Source: Liolophura sinensis
Lineage: Eukaryota > Mollusca > Polyplacophora > Chitonida > Chitonidae
Length of the DNA: 64,000 nucleotides
Direction: 5' to 3'
NCBI RefSeq assembly: GCF_032854445.1
Contig: NC_088302.1
Span: forward strand, 24,935,788 to 24,999,787
Positions within the stretch are counted from its first letter, which is position 1. Every line of letters begins with the position of its first letter. Below are positions 34,001-45,800 of the stretch, one piece after another. A program made the position numbers and the translations under genes. Below the pieces are notes generated by a model. It did not search any database. It saw only the letters and a list, made by a program, of their open reading frames with translations, and was not told the DNA's origin.

Positions 34001-37000
34001 TTAATTTTATCATTAAAAATGAGGCGCACTGTCACAAAATTGCCCACATTTTAAATGTAAATGATGTGGTCTGGGTAATTGATGTGGTCTTGGAACATCC
34101 GTACAATGCCATGGATGTCTGTTCTTTATGATAAAAGAATTGTCGATGTATGATGTTCTGTGAAAATGGAGACAGCTCAGCTGAGCATCCTAAATGCACC
34201 ACTGAGCACCCAAGACCAATTCCACAAAGCCATTTTTGACTTATGTCAGACTTTGAAATCTGATCTTAAGGCTTATTTTTCAGTTTTATGAAGTAAAATT
34301 TTATCCACCTTACCAGTGTTATTGTTAGACACATGTTTCCAAATGTTAACTTTTAGTACCAAAAACTGAGTGTTGTGCAGCACTTTTCAATTTTCATTTA
34401 AGTCAGAAATACCTTCTGTGGAATTGACCCCAGATCACTACAGTACAATCAGTAACATTGGTGTATTTAATCAATGGATAATGAACATAATTACAGAGTT
34501 GGTCACTGTCTGATCAAAGTCCAGGGAATACATGTCTGTCTGTCGGTCTGTCCTGTTTGACTGCCTGATGCAGAAATAAACCATTACAGACCATAACTAA
34601 CAAACTCATCATTGTTTGATATCAAAAAATGTGTTCCTGTCATGAGACGTTATTGTGTGTAGGCTACATGCACATGTAATCATTTACTACGTGTACTTTA
34701 TAATATAAGTACAGTACTATAAGACAGTAGTGTGACGTAAGAATGTTAAAGTTGACCTGTATTATGACATCATTCTGCCGAGCTGGAATTGTAACGTCAT
34801 AAAACAAATGTTTCTTTTTTGACGTCTGCTGGGCCCAGTTGTTCGAAAGTGTATTAGTTAATACCGGTATTAAGTCATATTTTATATTTAAAATTTTAGC
34901 TAAAGTCAACAGCCAGTGCAGTTTCTCCAAAGTCAAAGTGTAACAGCAGCAGTTTTAGTTCTTACTTAATATAATGTTACACAATTATTTTTAGGCCAAG
35001 TGCAAAATTGAAGACTTGGTTTAAAGTTAAATCTGGTATTAAGTCTTAAACCTGAACAACCAGGCCGAGGGCTTGTAATAACAAAAGTGATATCTACATT
35101 GTAACTGAGCCAGTGAGATATCACTTTTATCAGTGAAGGAAATCCTGACATTTTACCTTCATATAAATAATAAATTATTTTATTCACAGCTGATATATAT
35201 GTCCATATAATGATTGACCTGCTTCAATCATTTATCGTACACTTACAAGAATGTGCATGAATGCTTGCAGTCTGTTAAACATGAAGGCATCAGAATGGTG
35301 TAAATGTGGATGTACATGTAGAACTTGTGGTTGTACACAACTTCCTATTTTTGAACAGATTTGGATATGCAGGGCCTGATCAATGTCAGTTTTGATTGAT
35401 TGATTTATTTATTTGATTGGTGTTTTATGCCGTACTCAAGAATATTTCACTTATACGATGATGGCCAACATTACGGTGGGAGGAAACCGGGCAGAGCCTG
35501 GCAGGGGGGAACTCACGACCATCCGCAGGTTGCTGCCAGACCTTTCCCACATATATCCGGAGAGGAAGCCAGTGTCAGTTCTGAACTCCATGATAAACAT
35601 GAAGACAGTCACTAGTATAGGTACCGAAACGAGCAGTGATAATAACACATCTTTAATACATCTGAAATACATGTAACTGGTTTATTTAATGTGAAGTTGT
35701 TTTTGAAAGGCTTTATGATATAATCTATCTTACAATTTTGTCTTGTCTCCAGCAGGAAAGAAAAACTTCTTGCTCAAATAAACTAAATGTTTTAATATGT
35801 CTGTTAAAATGTTGTGCATACTGTATCATAAAATACAGTATGCCGTAAGCATACAGGATACATTAAGCACATGTACAATAAATGCAATAAAAAAATTTCC
35901 AATGAAGCTCTGTGCCAGGTACCTGAAAAAACCAAACCAGCAAGAACTGGATTTGAACCTGGGAGCAGCATCGACAGCTCTTGATTGGTTGGAAACTTTC
36001 AAAGTGAACAATGTTTTAGCCAACTTATACAGCCAAGGTCATGAAATATTGCCATCTGGTCCTTCTAAATAAATGCTTTAACCATGTCTTTGGCAATCTC
36101 ACTATGCATGTACTTCAGACAATTTAACATTACAATTTGTCCTCCAACTGCATCAAAATGAAAATTTGAGTAGTTTAAAAGTTGTGGAGCCATGGTTACC
36201 CTGCCAGGCTGCCTGGTAACAAATGAGCAAACACTAATGGATGGCTTATAAAGCTGATTACAATCACATGTCCTGATCCAGGGCAGCAGTCTCAAGAGCA
36301 TAAGCTCAGCAACCCTAACAAGGATTTCAACTCTAACATTCACCCGGCAACAGAATCACAGACAAACACGCCGTGATGTACATGCACCTTTGAATACACA
36401 AATCAAACTTTTCGTCTGTTTTAGTGCTCCAAGTTTTGTATGCATCATTGTTGATTGGTTGATGCAAAAGGTACTAATATTAGATAAAGCCAAGACAGCA
36501 GGTCTTATACCCACAACATTTGAAATTCTCCCTGTGATTCCCTGTGAATCAACATACATTTTGTATCCCTTCAAAAAGACTTCCACAAACACTTTTCATA
36601 CCATGGCTCTCACCGCCATCACTTGCCCCAGTTTGTATACGGCAAGAAATTGCAGTACTGTATACCATTTATACACTGACTCCAAGACAGCCTTCAATAG
36701 CACACATTTATGAATACATGAAATTATCAGATACTGTTCCAGGATAGAAACCTGAACACTTCCTGTCACTTCAACTTTTAACAGCATATTAAATTTTGAA
36801 TATTACATGTTCATCTGTCTTTACATTTTTTCAATAAATATTTAGTGCAGTTGGCTTAATTGTTATTCAATAAATGTACATATAAATTAATGTAAATCTG
36901 TATTAATAAACTTGAATGCATTAATTCCCTACGTGAAAAATTTAAGTTTAGCTGTTGGCATAAAAAATATCATTTCAAGGTCTTTAAACGGTTCTGAAAG

Positions 37001-40000
37001 TGTATTTTCACATACCAAACTTTTAGTGAAATACAGTATTAAATTTTGGCATAATTTTATCCAACATATGTAGGTCAACTGATTCTGAGTCTCTTTAGTG
37101 AAGGTGCAGTATGTCCGGGTATCAAGTGTAATTGGTCGAGTGTGAATTCCACTTTAGGGGAATAAATATTCAAAGACTTTATGTCCTACCATATGTAGAA
37201 AGCATCAGGGTTTCGACAAAACAAGAAGAAAAAAAAAAAATTTGACGAAGGAGAAGAATACTGGTCTACCAGGATATTGCTCATGATTTTATCAAGTCTG
37301 AAATCTGGTCACGTTTCTCCAGACAACACAAGTTTAGAATCTGATACTCCCTGTGAAACATTGAAAACTGGCCTTATTTTATCATTCATCTTCATTATAA
37401 TGACAGCTTTAAGAATGACCCTCTTTTAAAGACACAAATATCCTTTCCTAGCAACATGAATTGCTGAGACCGAGCAATTGAAACAATTTATCTGACATGG
37501 TTTCCTGTTTGAGTCATTACGCCAATTTGAATTTTCCCATCTAAATTTAGCTATATACAAGAAAATCTAAAATAATGGTGTAACTCCAATGCTAAATCAC
37601 CTATGTATGAATCTACGAAAGAAACTTTCTCTTTTAATCCTGTCCTTAGTGTCACTATAACTAGATCATCAGTTACCAGTCAGAAAATTTTACTTTTTTT
37701 TGCTGGACTTTCAGCTTCAGTGGTGCAGGTACAGAAAAAAAAAAAACGCAAACAAAAAAATAATTTATATATTTTTGTCACAAGATACAGGAACATATAT
37801 CCATATTCAACGCTGTGGCAAAATCCGAATGTTCACGTTCATATAAGTTTAAGCTGTCATAGTCCTGTTGATGATGTTATAAGATTATCTGTCCCTGACC
37901 CAGCAGTTACATCGACCCTTTACTAATCACACAATGTGTGCATAAGAAAGGTCAGGTTGTGGTCAGATTACCATTCACTAAATGACACCTGTCATCCTGC
38001 TGTCATACGACCGGGACAACTTCAGGGTTTCGTATTACTTTATCAACAATAACTATATGTATTATTGATTTTCCAACAGAAATTGGAAAGACAAGCAAAT
38101 CTCAGTGCAAGTTTCAACATCTTGCTGTGCTGAGGGCCATGGCACTAAATGAAAAGTTTCAGAATTTATTTGTAGTAGACTTTCATTAGCTGAATGTGAA
38201 ATGCAATGTTTTAAAGTTCACATCACTAAATCATAATTACATCATGAACATTTCATATCTACCCCTCCCTAAACCTAAACGACACCATTGTCTTTTTGTT
38301 TGTCTACAGGGACATACTCATTTCTAAACCATACATACACACCATGTAACTGGAAATATGAAAGCAATAATTCAGTTCTATTTATATGTACATTTCAATA
38401 TATTATTGGGCCAATTCCAAATTTTTGTGTCAACAGGGTAATAAGTTTTGCCTAAATTCAGGTTTTGGAATTTTAAATTTCTGGTTTAATTTCAGCCGAT
38501 ATCTTCCAAATACCATGACTATACTAAACATAAAAATTTTGCACACTACATACATGCAGTGTATGTTTATCTTTGAGATATTAAGACATATTCTTAGGCA
38601 AACCTCATAAAACTACATTGGCAAAGCAATCATACAATGTACTGTGAGAAACCAAAAGTTCTGGCATTGTAATTCTGCACAAAACACCTAGTCCAAAAGT
38701 TGGTTAAAACATCATTTTCTATCTACAATCACTGTACATAGTGCTTGTAAAAGGAGCTTCAAACAAGTTCACTGACAGGTCGTTGCTGCCATCCCATGAT
38801 TCCTCTACCCACCAAGTTCACAAGTTCAATTCTTGAATGCATATACATGTATTTCTTTTTTATTTCCACATGTAGTTTTATAAGGTTTCAATTAACAAAT
38901 GGAAGTAGAACAACAAGCCTCAGACAAATAATAAAATCCACAGACTGAGACTTCTACACCATTCATCTCTGACAATAATAGTTACTTTTACCAACTCTTA
39001 GAAGGTTCGCTACCAGCCTTGTAACTAGAAACAGGAAGTAAGTGGTCCTCTGTTAGGTTGAGTGATAAGGGGTTGAGATTTCTCCAACTCAAGAACCATA
39101 TCCGGCTTTTAATTAATCCAAATACTAATATGAAGTCAAGCAGAATGAAAACAAGGCCCTTCATATAAACACAACAGGTTTGACAGTCACAAACAGTGCT
39201 AGACTAAAGAAGTTTTCTCAAAAGCATGAAAGGTGTAACCACTTCAGATTTAGTATCTAAATCTTGTACGCTGTATATTTAATAAGATTTCTATGGATCA
39301 GTTTTATCAAATTATGGGTGGAGAAAATCAGAGCACTTGAGTTACAGTAAACCCCTGATCTTTGGCAAGTTACTGACAAGTTTTGCCTCTTGTAACGTGC
39401 AGACATGCACAGAAACAAAATATTAGAGGAAGACCTCTCGGCCGCTTACATGTACTGTCATAATAAATCAAAGCGTCAAGTCCAACATTCATTACAGTGA
39501 CGTACACCGCTCAAAAACCGTGACAGGATGTTCTATGCTGATAAAGGCAAGATAAAGGCCGCATAAAGAGTAAGAACAGTGGAATCCAGAGAAGAAATAA
39601 CCAAGGCTGGGTTTGACAATGTATCTTTCTTGTCCTAGAGATTGAAAGGCAAGCATCTTTAACCATGGTCATCCCATATCTTCCTGATGGAAAACAGCTT
39701 TTTTTTATGGAGAAAAATAAAAAACTTGTGGTCACATTAACTGCTAAAACTTCAACTAAAACTACTGAGGGCCATGGCGTAGACAGCCATTTTGAAATTA
39801 AATAACTGAGTTTTGGCATTGAGGTCTTCCAGGAAATTATTATATTTCCATTGTTGTCTGTGTAACTTCAATCTTCTTAGTCCAACAAGTAGGGCTTAAT
39901 ATTGTAAAAGTGTCAGATCAGCAGAATCATAAGAAATTCCATTCAAGGCAGAATTTAAAAGTTAATTTGGTTGGGAAGAGAAGGTAAGCCAAGATTATAT

Positions 40001-42172
40001 TAGCTTATTATTCATTTCTACTATTTTGTTAGTATGCTGTCCAGATTTAATATCTCCCTGAAAACTAGGAAACATTTGTCTGGCACAAAGTCATTGGTAC
40101 ATATGACTGACACACTGTAAGATCCCACTCAAATAGTTATTTGCAGGCTTGTACAGGGAAGTTTGTGTGCCTCTAGCCCATTTGGGTGCATCTAGCCCAT
40201 CTAGATGGATACAAAGGCATATACTGAAACCTCATGCCTCTTGCTTGAACATATATTATATATAGAGGGCGTTCAGCTAGAGGGCATTCTGGCTAAAAGG
40301 TGTTTTGAAAGTAATTCTTTTAAAATTCAGACATCCATCGTAACACTGAGTCCATCCCAGCCCCACAAAAAAATCTCCAAACGATACTGGTAACTTGATG
40401 GAACAAATCTCAAGGAGTCCCGTGCTGATGGCACCTAACTTAACTGCACCCAAAATAAAAGTTCTTTTTTATGTTTTTTGGGGTTGAAGAAGAATGAAGT
40501 TCTTGCTGACAGCAATGGAAATACAATAGTTTTCTGAAGGATTTTTTAATGCCAAAACTCAGTTATATTTCAAACTCAGAAGTAGATCATGTGACACTCC
40601 AACAACGGTGAGGCACTCTGTATCGCTTAAGTTTTAGCAGTCAGGGTGATCTCAACGCAACGAGTTAATTAGTTTTATCGGTGAGGATGGCAAATTAGGA
40701 GGATATTATTCGAGACTGCACAGGAAAATAACACAGAAATGAACAGAGGAGGTAAGTTAAGATTACCATGAGTGAAAAGGAGATGAGAGTTTGGAATCCT
40801 TGCCATGTTTTTGGAGAGGCAGGTATGGATGTCTGAATTTTAAAAGAATTACAGTCAGAACGCCCTCTAGCCAAAACGCCCTCTACCTAAACGCCTTCTA
40901 TATATAATACATGTTCAAGCAAGAGGCATGGGGTTTCAATGTATGCCTCTGTATCAATTCTATATATGTTCTGTATATCTATGGCCTATAAATGTTGCTG
41001 TATGTTGCGACTGTAAAATACACATCTTTTAAATCATTTCTGTACTTTAAAGTTCGTAAACTGATTGTATGTAAGTATGATTGTTGTTGAAAATGACGAT
41101 CTCTTGTGNNNNNNNNNNNNNNNNNNNNNNNNNNNNNNNNNNNNNNNNNNNNNNNNNNNNNNNNNNNNNNNNNNNNNNNNNNNNNNNNNNNNNNNNNNNN
41201 NNNNNNNNNNNNNNNNNNNNNNNNNNNNNNNNNNNNNNNNNNNNNNNNNNNNNNNNNNNNNNNNNNNNNNNNNNNNNNNNNNNNNNNNNNNNNNNNNNNN
41301 NNNNNNNNTATACTTTAAAGTTTGTAAACTGATTGCATGTAAATATGATTGTTGTTGTATAGAGAAATGAACATGGCGATCTCTTGTGGACTTGATATTT
41401 CTGACAAAGATTACACAGTTAGGCCTACTGATATTTGTCATGTACTTCCAAAATACCTAGGTTTACAGGGACACCCATGCATAAGCAGAGGATGTTTAGG
41501 TAAAGGGTGCTCTTGCTAGCGAGTGTTTTGACTGGATCCCTTTTAGAAAAGTACATCGAGTCCATCCAGATGGATTATGGTGCCACCTGTGCTGACCTCA
41601 TGAAGATCCGTTCCATCAAGATAGCGTTTGAAAATCTGCAGCAATATTTTGAAGAGGCGGGGATGGACTCAATGTCATGATGGATGTCAAAACTTAAAAA
41701 TAGCACAATGAGTCCATCTACTCTGATCTGTATGGACTATGCTGTTGCATGACATGGAAATTTACACACGAACCACTAAACTTGCCCCAATCTAGACGAC
41801 TATTTCCATTTACATTCACGTAAAATTTGATACATATAGGTGTACACAGTCATTTTTCAGAAATGACGACTTATTACGAAACAGTATGCGGCGTAATAAA
41901 AGAAAGTAGCGTCAAGTCGGTCGCCCTTCCCATAAAGTATCGATAACTGGGTGCTCTGTGAAGTCGTCAATGATACAGCATAAAATGGTCAAGTGATAAT
42001 TTTCATGATGCTGGTTTTCAGTACGTTATCAAAGGAATACACAAATGAAGATCAATCTCTAGCACTGCTGTCACTGTTTTGTACAAATTAGGCGCCCGGC
42101 AATGTATATATCTTCTGTTTAAAATCAAATCAAAATCTTGCAACTCACCATGTTGTCTGCTTTGTCGGACAT
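27984..42172 (-). CDS. POMP: POMP, proteasome maturation protein, 6 coding exons, complete
   Basis: POMP (Ump1) is the chaperone of 20S proteasome assembly: it recruits beta subunits on the alpha ring and is degraded as the first substrate of the finished particle. Coding exons on the - strand, in order: 42172-42149, 33573-33476, 33007-32947, 32373-32272, 28512-28419, 28051-27984. They sum to 447 nt, 148 aa plus stop (human 141). All GT-AG junctions agree in phase. Key matches to human: HPLEFSEQQ, LRNSQGLHAPLKLQME, RLPGL, FEDILN, and the end GNPHVLMEKRLNLL compared with GEPHLMVEYKLGLL. The first intron is 8.6 kb and contains the assembly gap. The gene is divergent from the receptor gene and convergent with IGHMBP2. 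Confidence 0.97.
28204..28281 (+). CDS. Possible exon of an unrecognised + strand gene inside POMP intron 5
   Basis: There is a strong acceptor (tattttatttcaacag), an open 25-codon frame (SSDKLWFIGFLYCLDSLF core) and a donor GATCAG|GTAAAT in phase 1. The phase fits the candidate terminal exon at 30926. No family is recognised. The exon would sit antisense within a 367-bp POMP intron, which argues for caution; chance is a real alternative. Confidence 0.2.
28419..28512 (-). CDS. POMP: POMP exon 5
   Basis: 31 codons plus one base: RLPGLHSSDIM, then GLDEMITFEDILN, compared with RLPFLSSS and FEDILND in human. The acceptor is 'ttcccttacag' and the donor AACA|GTAAGT. Confidence 0.96.
29282..29485 (+). 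repeat. 48-bp tandem repeat, four copies
   Basis: Four copies of 'tttttggggtcactagtaaa', 'gtcacattcttcaatatgtc', 'actatata' in POMP intron 4. The unit is a multiple of three, hence open frames on both strands. Confidence 0.93.
30497..30604 (-). mobile_element. SINE 3' half, - strand
   Basis: (attt)n 'gatttgtattttatgtcgta', 'ctcaagaatatttcactcac', 'cggccagcattatggtgggt', 'ggaaaccgggcc'. Confidence 0.85.
30926..31170 (+). CDS. Possible terminal exon of an unrecognised + strand gene
   Basis: An acceptor-like 'gatttacag' is followed by 80 open codons and TAG. Composition looks protein-like (e.g. FYKHFPKEMALYARQTGWKG, then SWHPRYYTITV) and is richer in GC than its surroundings. Entry phase agrees with 28204-28281. 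It lies antisense in POMP intron 4. No family is recognised; a retrocopy fragment or chance ORF is possible. Confidence 0.25.
32005..32068 (+). mobile_element. Second-type dispersed repeat tail, + strand
   Basis: 'cataactgaaaaattgttga', 'gcatgacgttaaaccccaat', 'cactctctcactcactcc'. It has the same tail type as 23170 and 63400, unrelated to the main SINE tail. Confidence 0.65.
32272..32373 (-). CDS. POMP: POMP exon 4, signature LRN-QGL-APLKLQME
   Basis: 34 codons with the family signature LRNSQGLHAPLKLQME (human LRNIQGLFAPLKLQME). Both ends are phase 0: acceptor 'taccccacag' and donor CTGAAG|GTAAAT. Confidence 0.97.
32490..32754 (-). mobile_element. Full-length tRNA-derived SINE, - strand
   Basis: It reads, on the - strand, from a tRNA-like head (A box near 32730, B box near 32680) through 'catgctggcttcctctccgg', 'gaaggtctgccagcaacctg', 'cccgggctctgcccggtttc', to 'tataagtgaaatattcttgt' and 'agaacaccaatcaaataaa'. 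It inserted in POMP intron 3-4 spacing, about 115 bp from exon 4. Confidence 0.93.
32947..33007 (-). CDS. POMP: POMP exon 3
   Basis: Encodes PQNVKSRLSDTHPLEFSEQQ, matching the human segment with HPLELSEK. The acceptor is 'gttttag' and the donor CAACAG|GTAAGT. Confidence 0.95.
33476..33573 (-). CDS. POMP: POMP exon 2
   Basis: 32 codons plus two bases: a Pro/Gly-rich, poorly conserved N-terminal part (SLGHPSVRPQ, GPYGTPDMMLHG). The acceptor on this strand is 'gatttcag' and the donor CATGG|GTAAGA. Phase agrees with exons 1 and 3. Confidence 0.88.
35400..35590 (-). mobile_element. SINE, - strand, 5'-truncated
   Basis: 'ttgattggtgttttatgccg', 'ctcaagaatatttcacttat', 'ggtgggaggaaaccgggcag', 'catccgcaggttgctgccag', 'ccggagaggaagccagt'. 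Confidence 0.88.
40199..41700. mobile_element. Cluster of foldback (inverted-repeat) elements around the gap
   Basis: The 40199-40345 arm and the 40828-40980 arm are inverted copies: 'catgcctcttgcttgaacat', 'tattatatatagaaggcgtt', 'ggctagagggcgttctg', 'aattcttttaaaattcagac', 'atccat' all pair. A third block, 41470-41695, pairs in inverted orientation with 40310-40440 (segments of the type 'gacatccatc', 'gagtccatcc', 'cttgatggaac', 'ctgatggcacc'). A short tandem copy, 'actttaaagttygtaaactg' through 'gatctcttgtg', flanks the N run on both sides. Confidence 0.7.
41109..41308. other. Assembly gap, 200 N
   Basis: Exactly 200 N, so the size is probably arbitrary. Both flanks carry copies of one ~70-80 bp sequence (41040-41108 and 41309-41388), suggesting the gap hides more tandem units. 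Confidence 0.95.
42149..42172 (-). CDS. POMP: POMP exon 1 (start codon)
   Basis: Encodes MSDKADNM and ends in phase 0 at ATG|GTGAGT. A very short coding exon is also seen at the start of POMP in other animals. It is assigned from the open frame, good donor, matching phase with exon 2 and a promoter-like upstream region. No homology can support eight residues. Confidence 0.75.
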
Positions 42173-42768
42173 GCGCGTGATAGAACTTAGTTATCATTGG
42201 CGTGTGGGTGTGACGTCATTTGATGTCAAGGCTGTTACTTTAGCGAGTTTATTACTCATGGTATTCAACAAGTGAAGTGAACAAATTATACATTATATCC
42301 GTATATTCTGTAATTACTAATATCCCTAAAATTTAAAACCCTGTTAGTTTAAAAGTTTTTTACAAAACAAAATGCATTAAAGTCAAAGTACAATGGTTTT
42401 GGTTCAGTATATAACCCTACTGTGGAGGGAGGTAGTTTGATCGATAAAACTGACCTCAACAAGTGGAACTTCCTCCCACTGGGAATGTGTAACTGAGGGA
42501 TGAGTCGGTGATTGTGGTGAGGCGTGCGCATTTCAAAGAAGTCTGCTTCTCGTTCACCACACTTGTTATGCATTGTATGCTGTACAGGTGGGAACAAATG
42601 GACGCAATTATGTTGTGATCTCTGTGAGTCTGTGTGGCGAAATGCCGAACAAGTTTGTTTATTTGTTGTCAATCTCGTAGACTAGTCGTCTTCGGCATAG
42701 GCCCAGGAAGCCGAGGTGCATGTACACCAACAGCCGTGGACTGCTCTTCAACAATTCCGAACTTCAAA
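42173..42768. promoter_or_regulatory. Shared divergent promoter region of POMP and the receptor gene
   Basis: The two start codons are 596 bp apart. A palindromic CRE-type site TGACGTCA lies at 42211-42218, and 'attgg' at 42196 reads CCAAT on the POMP strand. The region holds the 5' UTRs of both genes; transcription starts are not evident. No TATA box stands out. Confidence 0.55.
42211..42218. promoter_or_regulatory. CRE/ATF-type palindrome
   Basis: A perfect TGACGTCA octamer 39 bp upstream of the POMP start codon. This is the known CREB/ATF consensus; use in this organism is inferred. Confidence 0.5.
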
Positions 42769-42877
42769 ATGCCTCCTCCATCTTCACTTTCGACACCCGT
42801 TACAAGATTACATTTGAGTGGATTACGGTGGATTGTTACTGTGTTCTCTTTAGGCATTTTGACGATTTGCACTTCGG
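42769..42877 (+). CDS. Receptor exon 1, signal peptide
   Basis: 36 codons plus one base. An N-terminal basic/polar stretch is followed by WIVTVFSLGILTICTSG, a typical cleavable signal. The context tcaaaATGc has A at -3. The donor is TCGG|GTAAGT. Phase fits exon 2 15.4 kb downstream; an unrecognised small exon between them cannot be excluded. Confidence 0.8.
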
Positions 42878-45800
42878 GTAAGTTGACATAAGAAGCCACA
42901 TGCATTTATGATTTGATCCATACGTAACCTGGCTACATTAATTTATAACCAAGATTTATCTTTTTAAAGTTTTAGTTTATACTGTAAGTAACAACTAAAG
43001 CCATGTTTTGTAAATAATACTTAAGTTAACGTTTAGTTCAGGTAGGATAACATATTTTATTGAAGGTTCATGTAGATCTGCGGTTTAATATGCGAGAAAC
43101 AAAACATGATACATGATACTATACATGATATAGTACTGTTACAGCACTTACTATAGCTTTTCGTTTTAGATTACATCTTTTTTTTGTGGGGAGGTTGATT
43201 TGATGGTGAAAATTTTACACATTTTGCCTATGACTCACTACCAAATCTGTTGATTTTTTTTATTATTATTATTATTTTTTTGTTGATTATTTTATTAAAT
43301 TTCTTTTTTTTTTTAAATTTTTTTTCACATTATTCAGAAGCAATATTTATTTGAATAAGTTTACCACAGTTTCGCATTTTTAAAAATTTAATACCTTATA
43401 TTTCTGACAAATTAGCAATATGTTAGAATATGCATGTTCACATCCACAGTTTATGTATAAATCACGTTGAAATATACAGTGTACTAGAATTTGTCTTCAG
43501 TTAAAGAAAAATAATGTCTTTGAAGCTTTGATACTGTGCCGTTACTTATCATATGAGTAAGTCTTATTAAATTATGTGATTAAGAGAATTGTATGATCTT
43601 CTTTAAATATTATACCTAATAAGCTTCATATATTTAGGTCTCTTAGTTTAGGGAATGTGTGTTTTACACTTTTAATTAAATTTATGTCAAAGATTTCAGG
43701 TGCCTGTATATGTTACTGTGTGTAACACTTACAGTGGTGGGTAGGCCTATAAATATATATGACCCTCTGACCGATTATGTTATCACTTGAGGTTGGGCAT
43801 TCAGTTCAAGGTTCGTTCCTATATACAGTATACTATTTCCATACATTATTGTAGCAACTCCTCTAGTATGTAGACACTTACATGCAGCATCTGTGCAATG
43901 ACCCGGACTCATTACGGGCTCCAGCATTATTTAAGTGACTTGGCAGGCTCTAGCATAGTACCCTCAGTAGCTTAGTGTCAGATTGCCACCATGAGAGCTA
44001 CATGTAGCTGGCTTCTGACTGACTACATTTAGTACAGCATACTGAAGTATACATGTGACTGGCCGTAAGTGGGAAGGTCTGCCAGCAACCTGCGGATGGT
44101 CGTGGGTTTCCCCCAGGCTGTGCCCGGTTTCCACCCACCATAATGCTGGCCGCCGTCGTATAAGTGAAATATTCTTGAGTACGGCGTAAAACACCAATCA
44201 AATAAATAAATAAATATACATGTGACTAATCTATAACCATTCAGATGTGAACATTTTTCAAAGCTGGGATGTTCTTCCCAGTTTATTGAGAGGCTCATAA
44301 AATCCTGAAAAGAAGAGAGTGTCATGACTATTGGATTTGTACATTTATTTTTGCATAACTGCAGAAAATGTAACATGCAAGTATATGGCTTACTACTAGC
44401 ATTATCCATACATGTGTAGCTTTATAATGTTGATTCCTCCCACCATATTTCTGACTGCCATTGTTTAAGTGAATTTATCTTGATTACAGCATAAAACACC
44501 TGTCAGATAAATAAATTGATTTTAAAATAGATGCTCTACTCAATAGTTATCTTTACATCAAGGGATCAAACTGCTTGTAAACCATGCATTCAATTCCTGG
44601 AGTGCTTTAAAATAATTTCTGGTAAATTAAGTTGAACAAGTTCATTGAATGTGTCTGATCATCTAATATTAAACAATTAAAAATTCGTGGATACCGTACA
44701 TGATATTCAAAGCACTATTTTAAATGTTAAGAAATGTTATTGACTGTGTTGCTCCAGAAGTTATTTAGTTCCTATAACTGTAACTGGGTTTGATTGCTAG
44801 AAACTTTACATTAATAATACACGCAAGATATGGTGCAGATTTGGTATCTTTACATATACCATATTTAATTCACAATTTCATTTTGATTCAGTGTAACAGA
44901 TGTACCATGAACTAGATTGTGAAGACTATTACATGCATATTATATTTTTATAATGTAGTTCTGGGATGTATATTACATGTATATAACCAAAAATCAGTGC
45001 CAATACATGTCAAACATTGTAGAATGTCAGCTTCCTACACACAGTAAACCTGTTGTTATTGACATGTACTCTTAATTTAATTTAATTACTCTTAATTAAA
45101 TTACAAATTACACATATGTGTTAAGTAGACAGGTATAAACTCTGGACTTCATATGTACATGTATGAATATTGTGCTTATAATTTACTATATACGTGTACT
45201 GTACTATATGAAAATTATGCAGTTGATTTATTTGATTTCATTAGTGTTTTACACCGTACTCACGAATATTTCACTTATACGGCGGCGGCCAGGATCATGG
45301 TGGGAGGAAACCAGACAGTGTTAATTTGGGAAGCTCTGTACTTTCTTTCTGGTATAGACTCAGGCTGTATAAGTATGCTGTAGAAACATTGCGAGTTCCC
45401 TTTTTCATTATTCCCGAACATGTACATGTACACCGATGGTTGATGAGTGAACACCCAGGGTATGGAAGCTCCTGAACAAACCTGTGAATCTCTGTAGAAA
45501 ATAGACTAGATTGATGGAAGCACACTTTGGCATTCATGACTGGGACAGGAGTTTGTCGGTTTTTTCTGGTACAGTACTGTGCATACAGTATTCTCATCCC
45601 CTACCAAATGTTTCCACTGCTCATCATACTTGTACGATCATGCACACGCTCGGCAGTAGTCCATAGCTACGGTTCTGGCCCACAGATATAGGGAAAACGG
45701 GAAATGCCTTAGAAAATGAAGGCCTTTCAAGTCATTGAAAAGCTCTTGAATTTCTGAAAACGAAATCAAGTCTGAGATACTGTGATTGTTTGCATAATGT

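Larger units (their letters stand above)
33574..42148 (-). other. POMP intron 1 (8.6 kb)
   Basis: AT-rich. Contains a SINE at 35400-35577, a possible SINE head on the - strand near 35900-36010 ('ggttcaaatccagttcttgc'), the inverted-repeat cluster at 40199-41700 and the N gap. No gene supported on either strand. Confidence 0.6.

Noticed and set aside
36390-36747. 107-codon + strand ORF
   Set aside because: No recognised domain, no clear splice sites in a consistent phase, ordinary AT-rich intron composition.
42634-42768. Longer N-terminus of the receptor from an upstream in-frame ATG
   Set aside because: It would bury the signal peptide behind 45 unconserved residues; the ATG at 42769 has a good context and gives a standard signal sequence.
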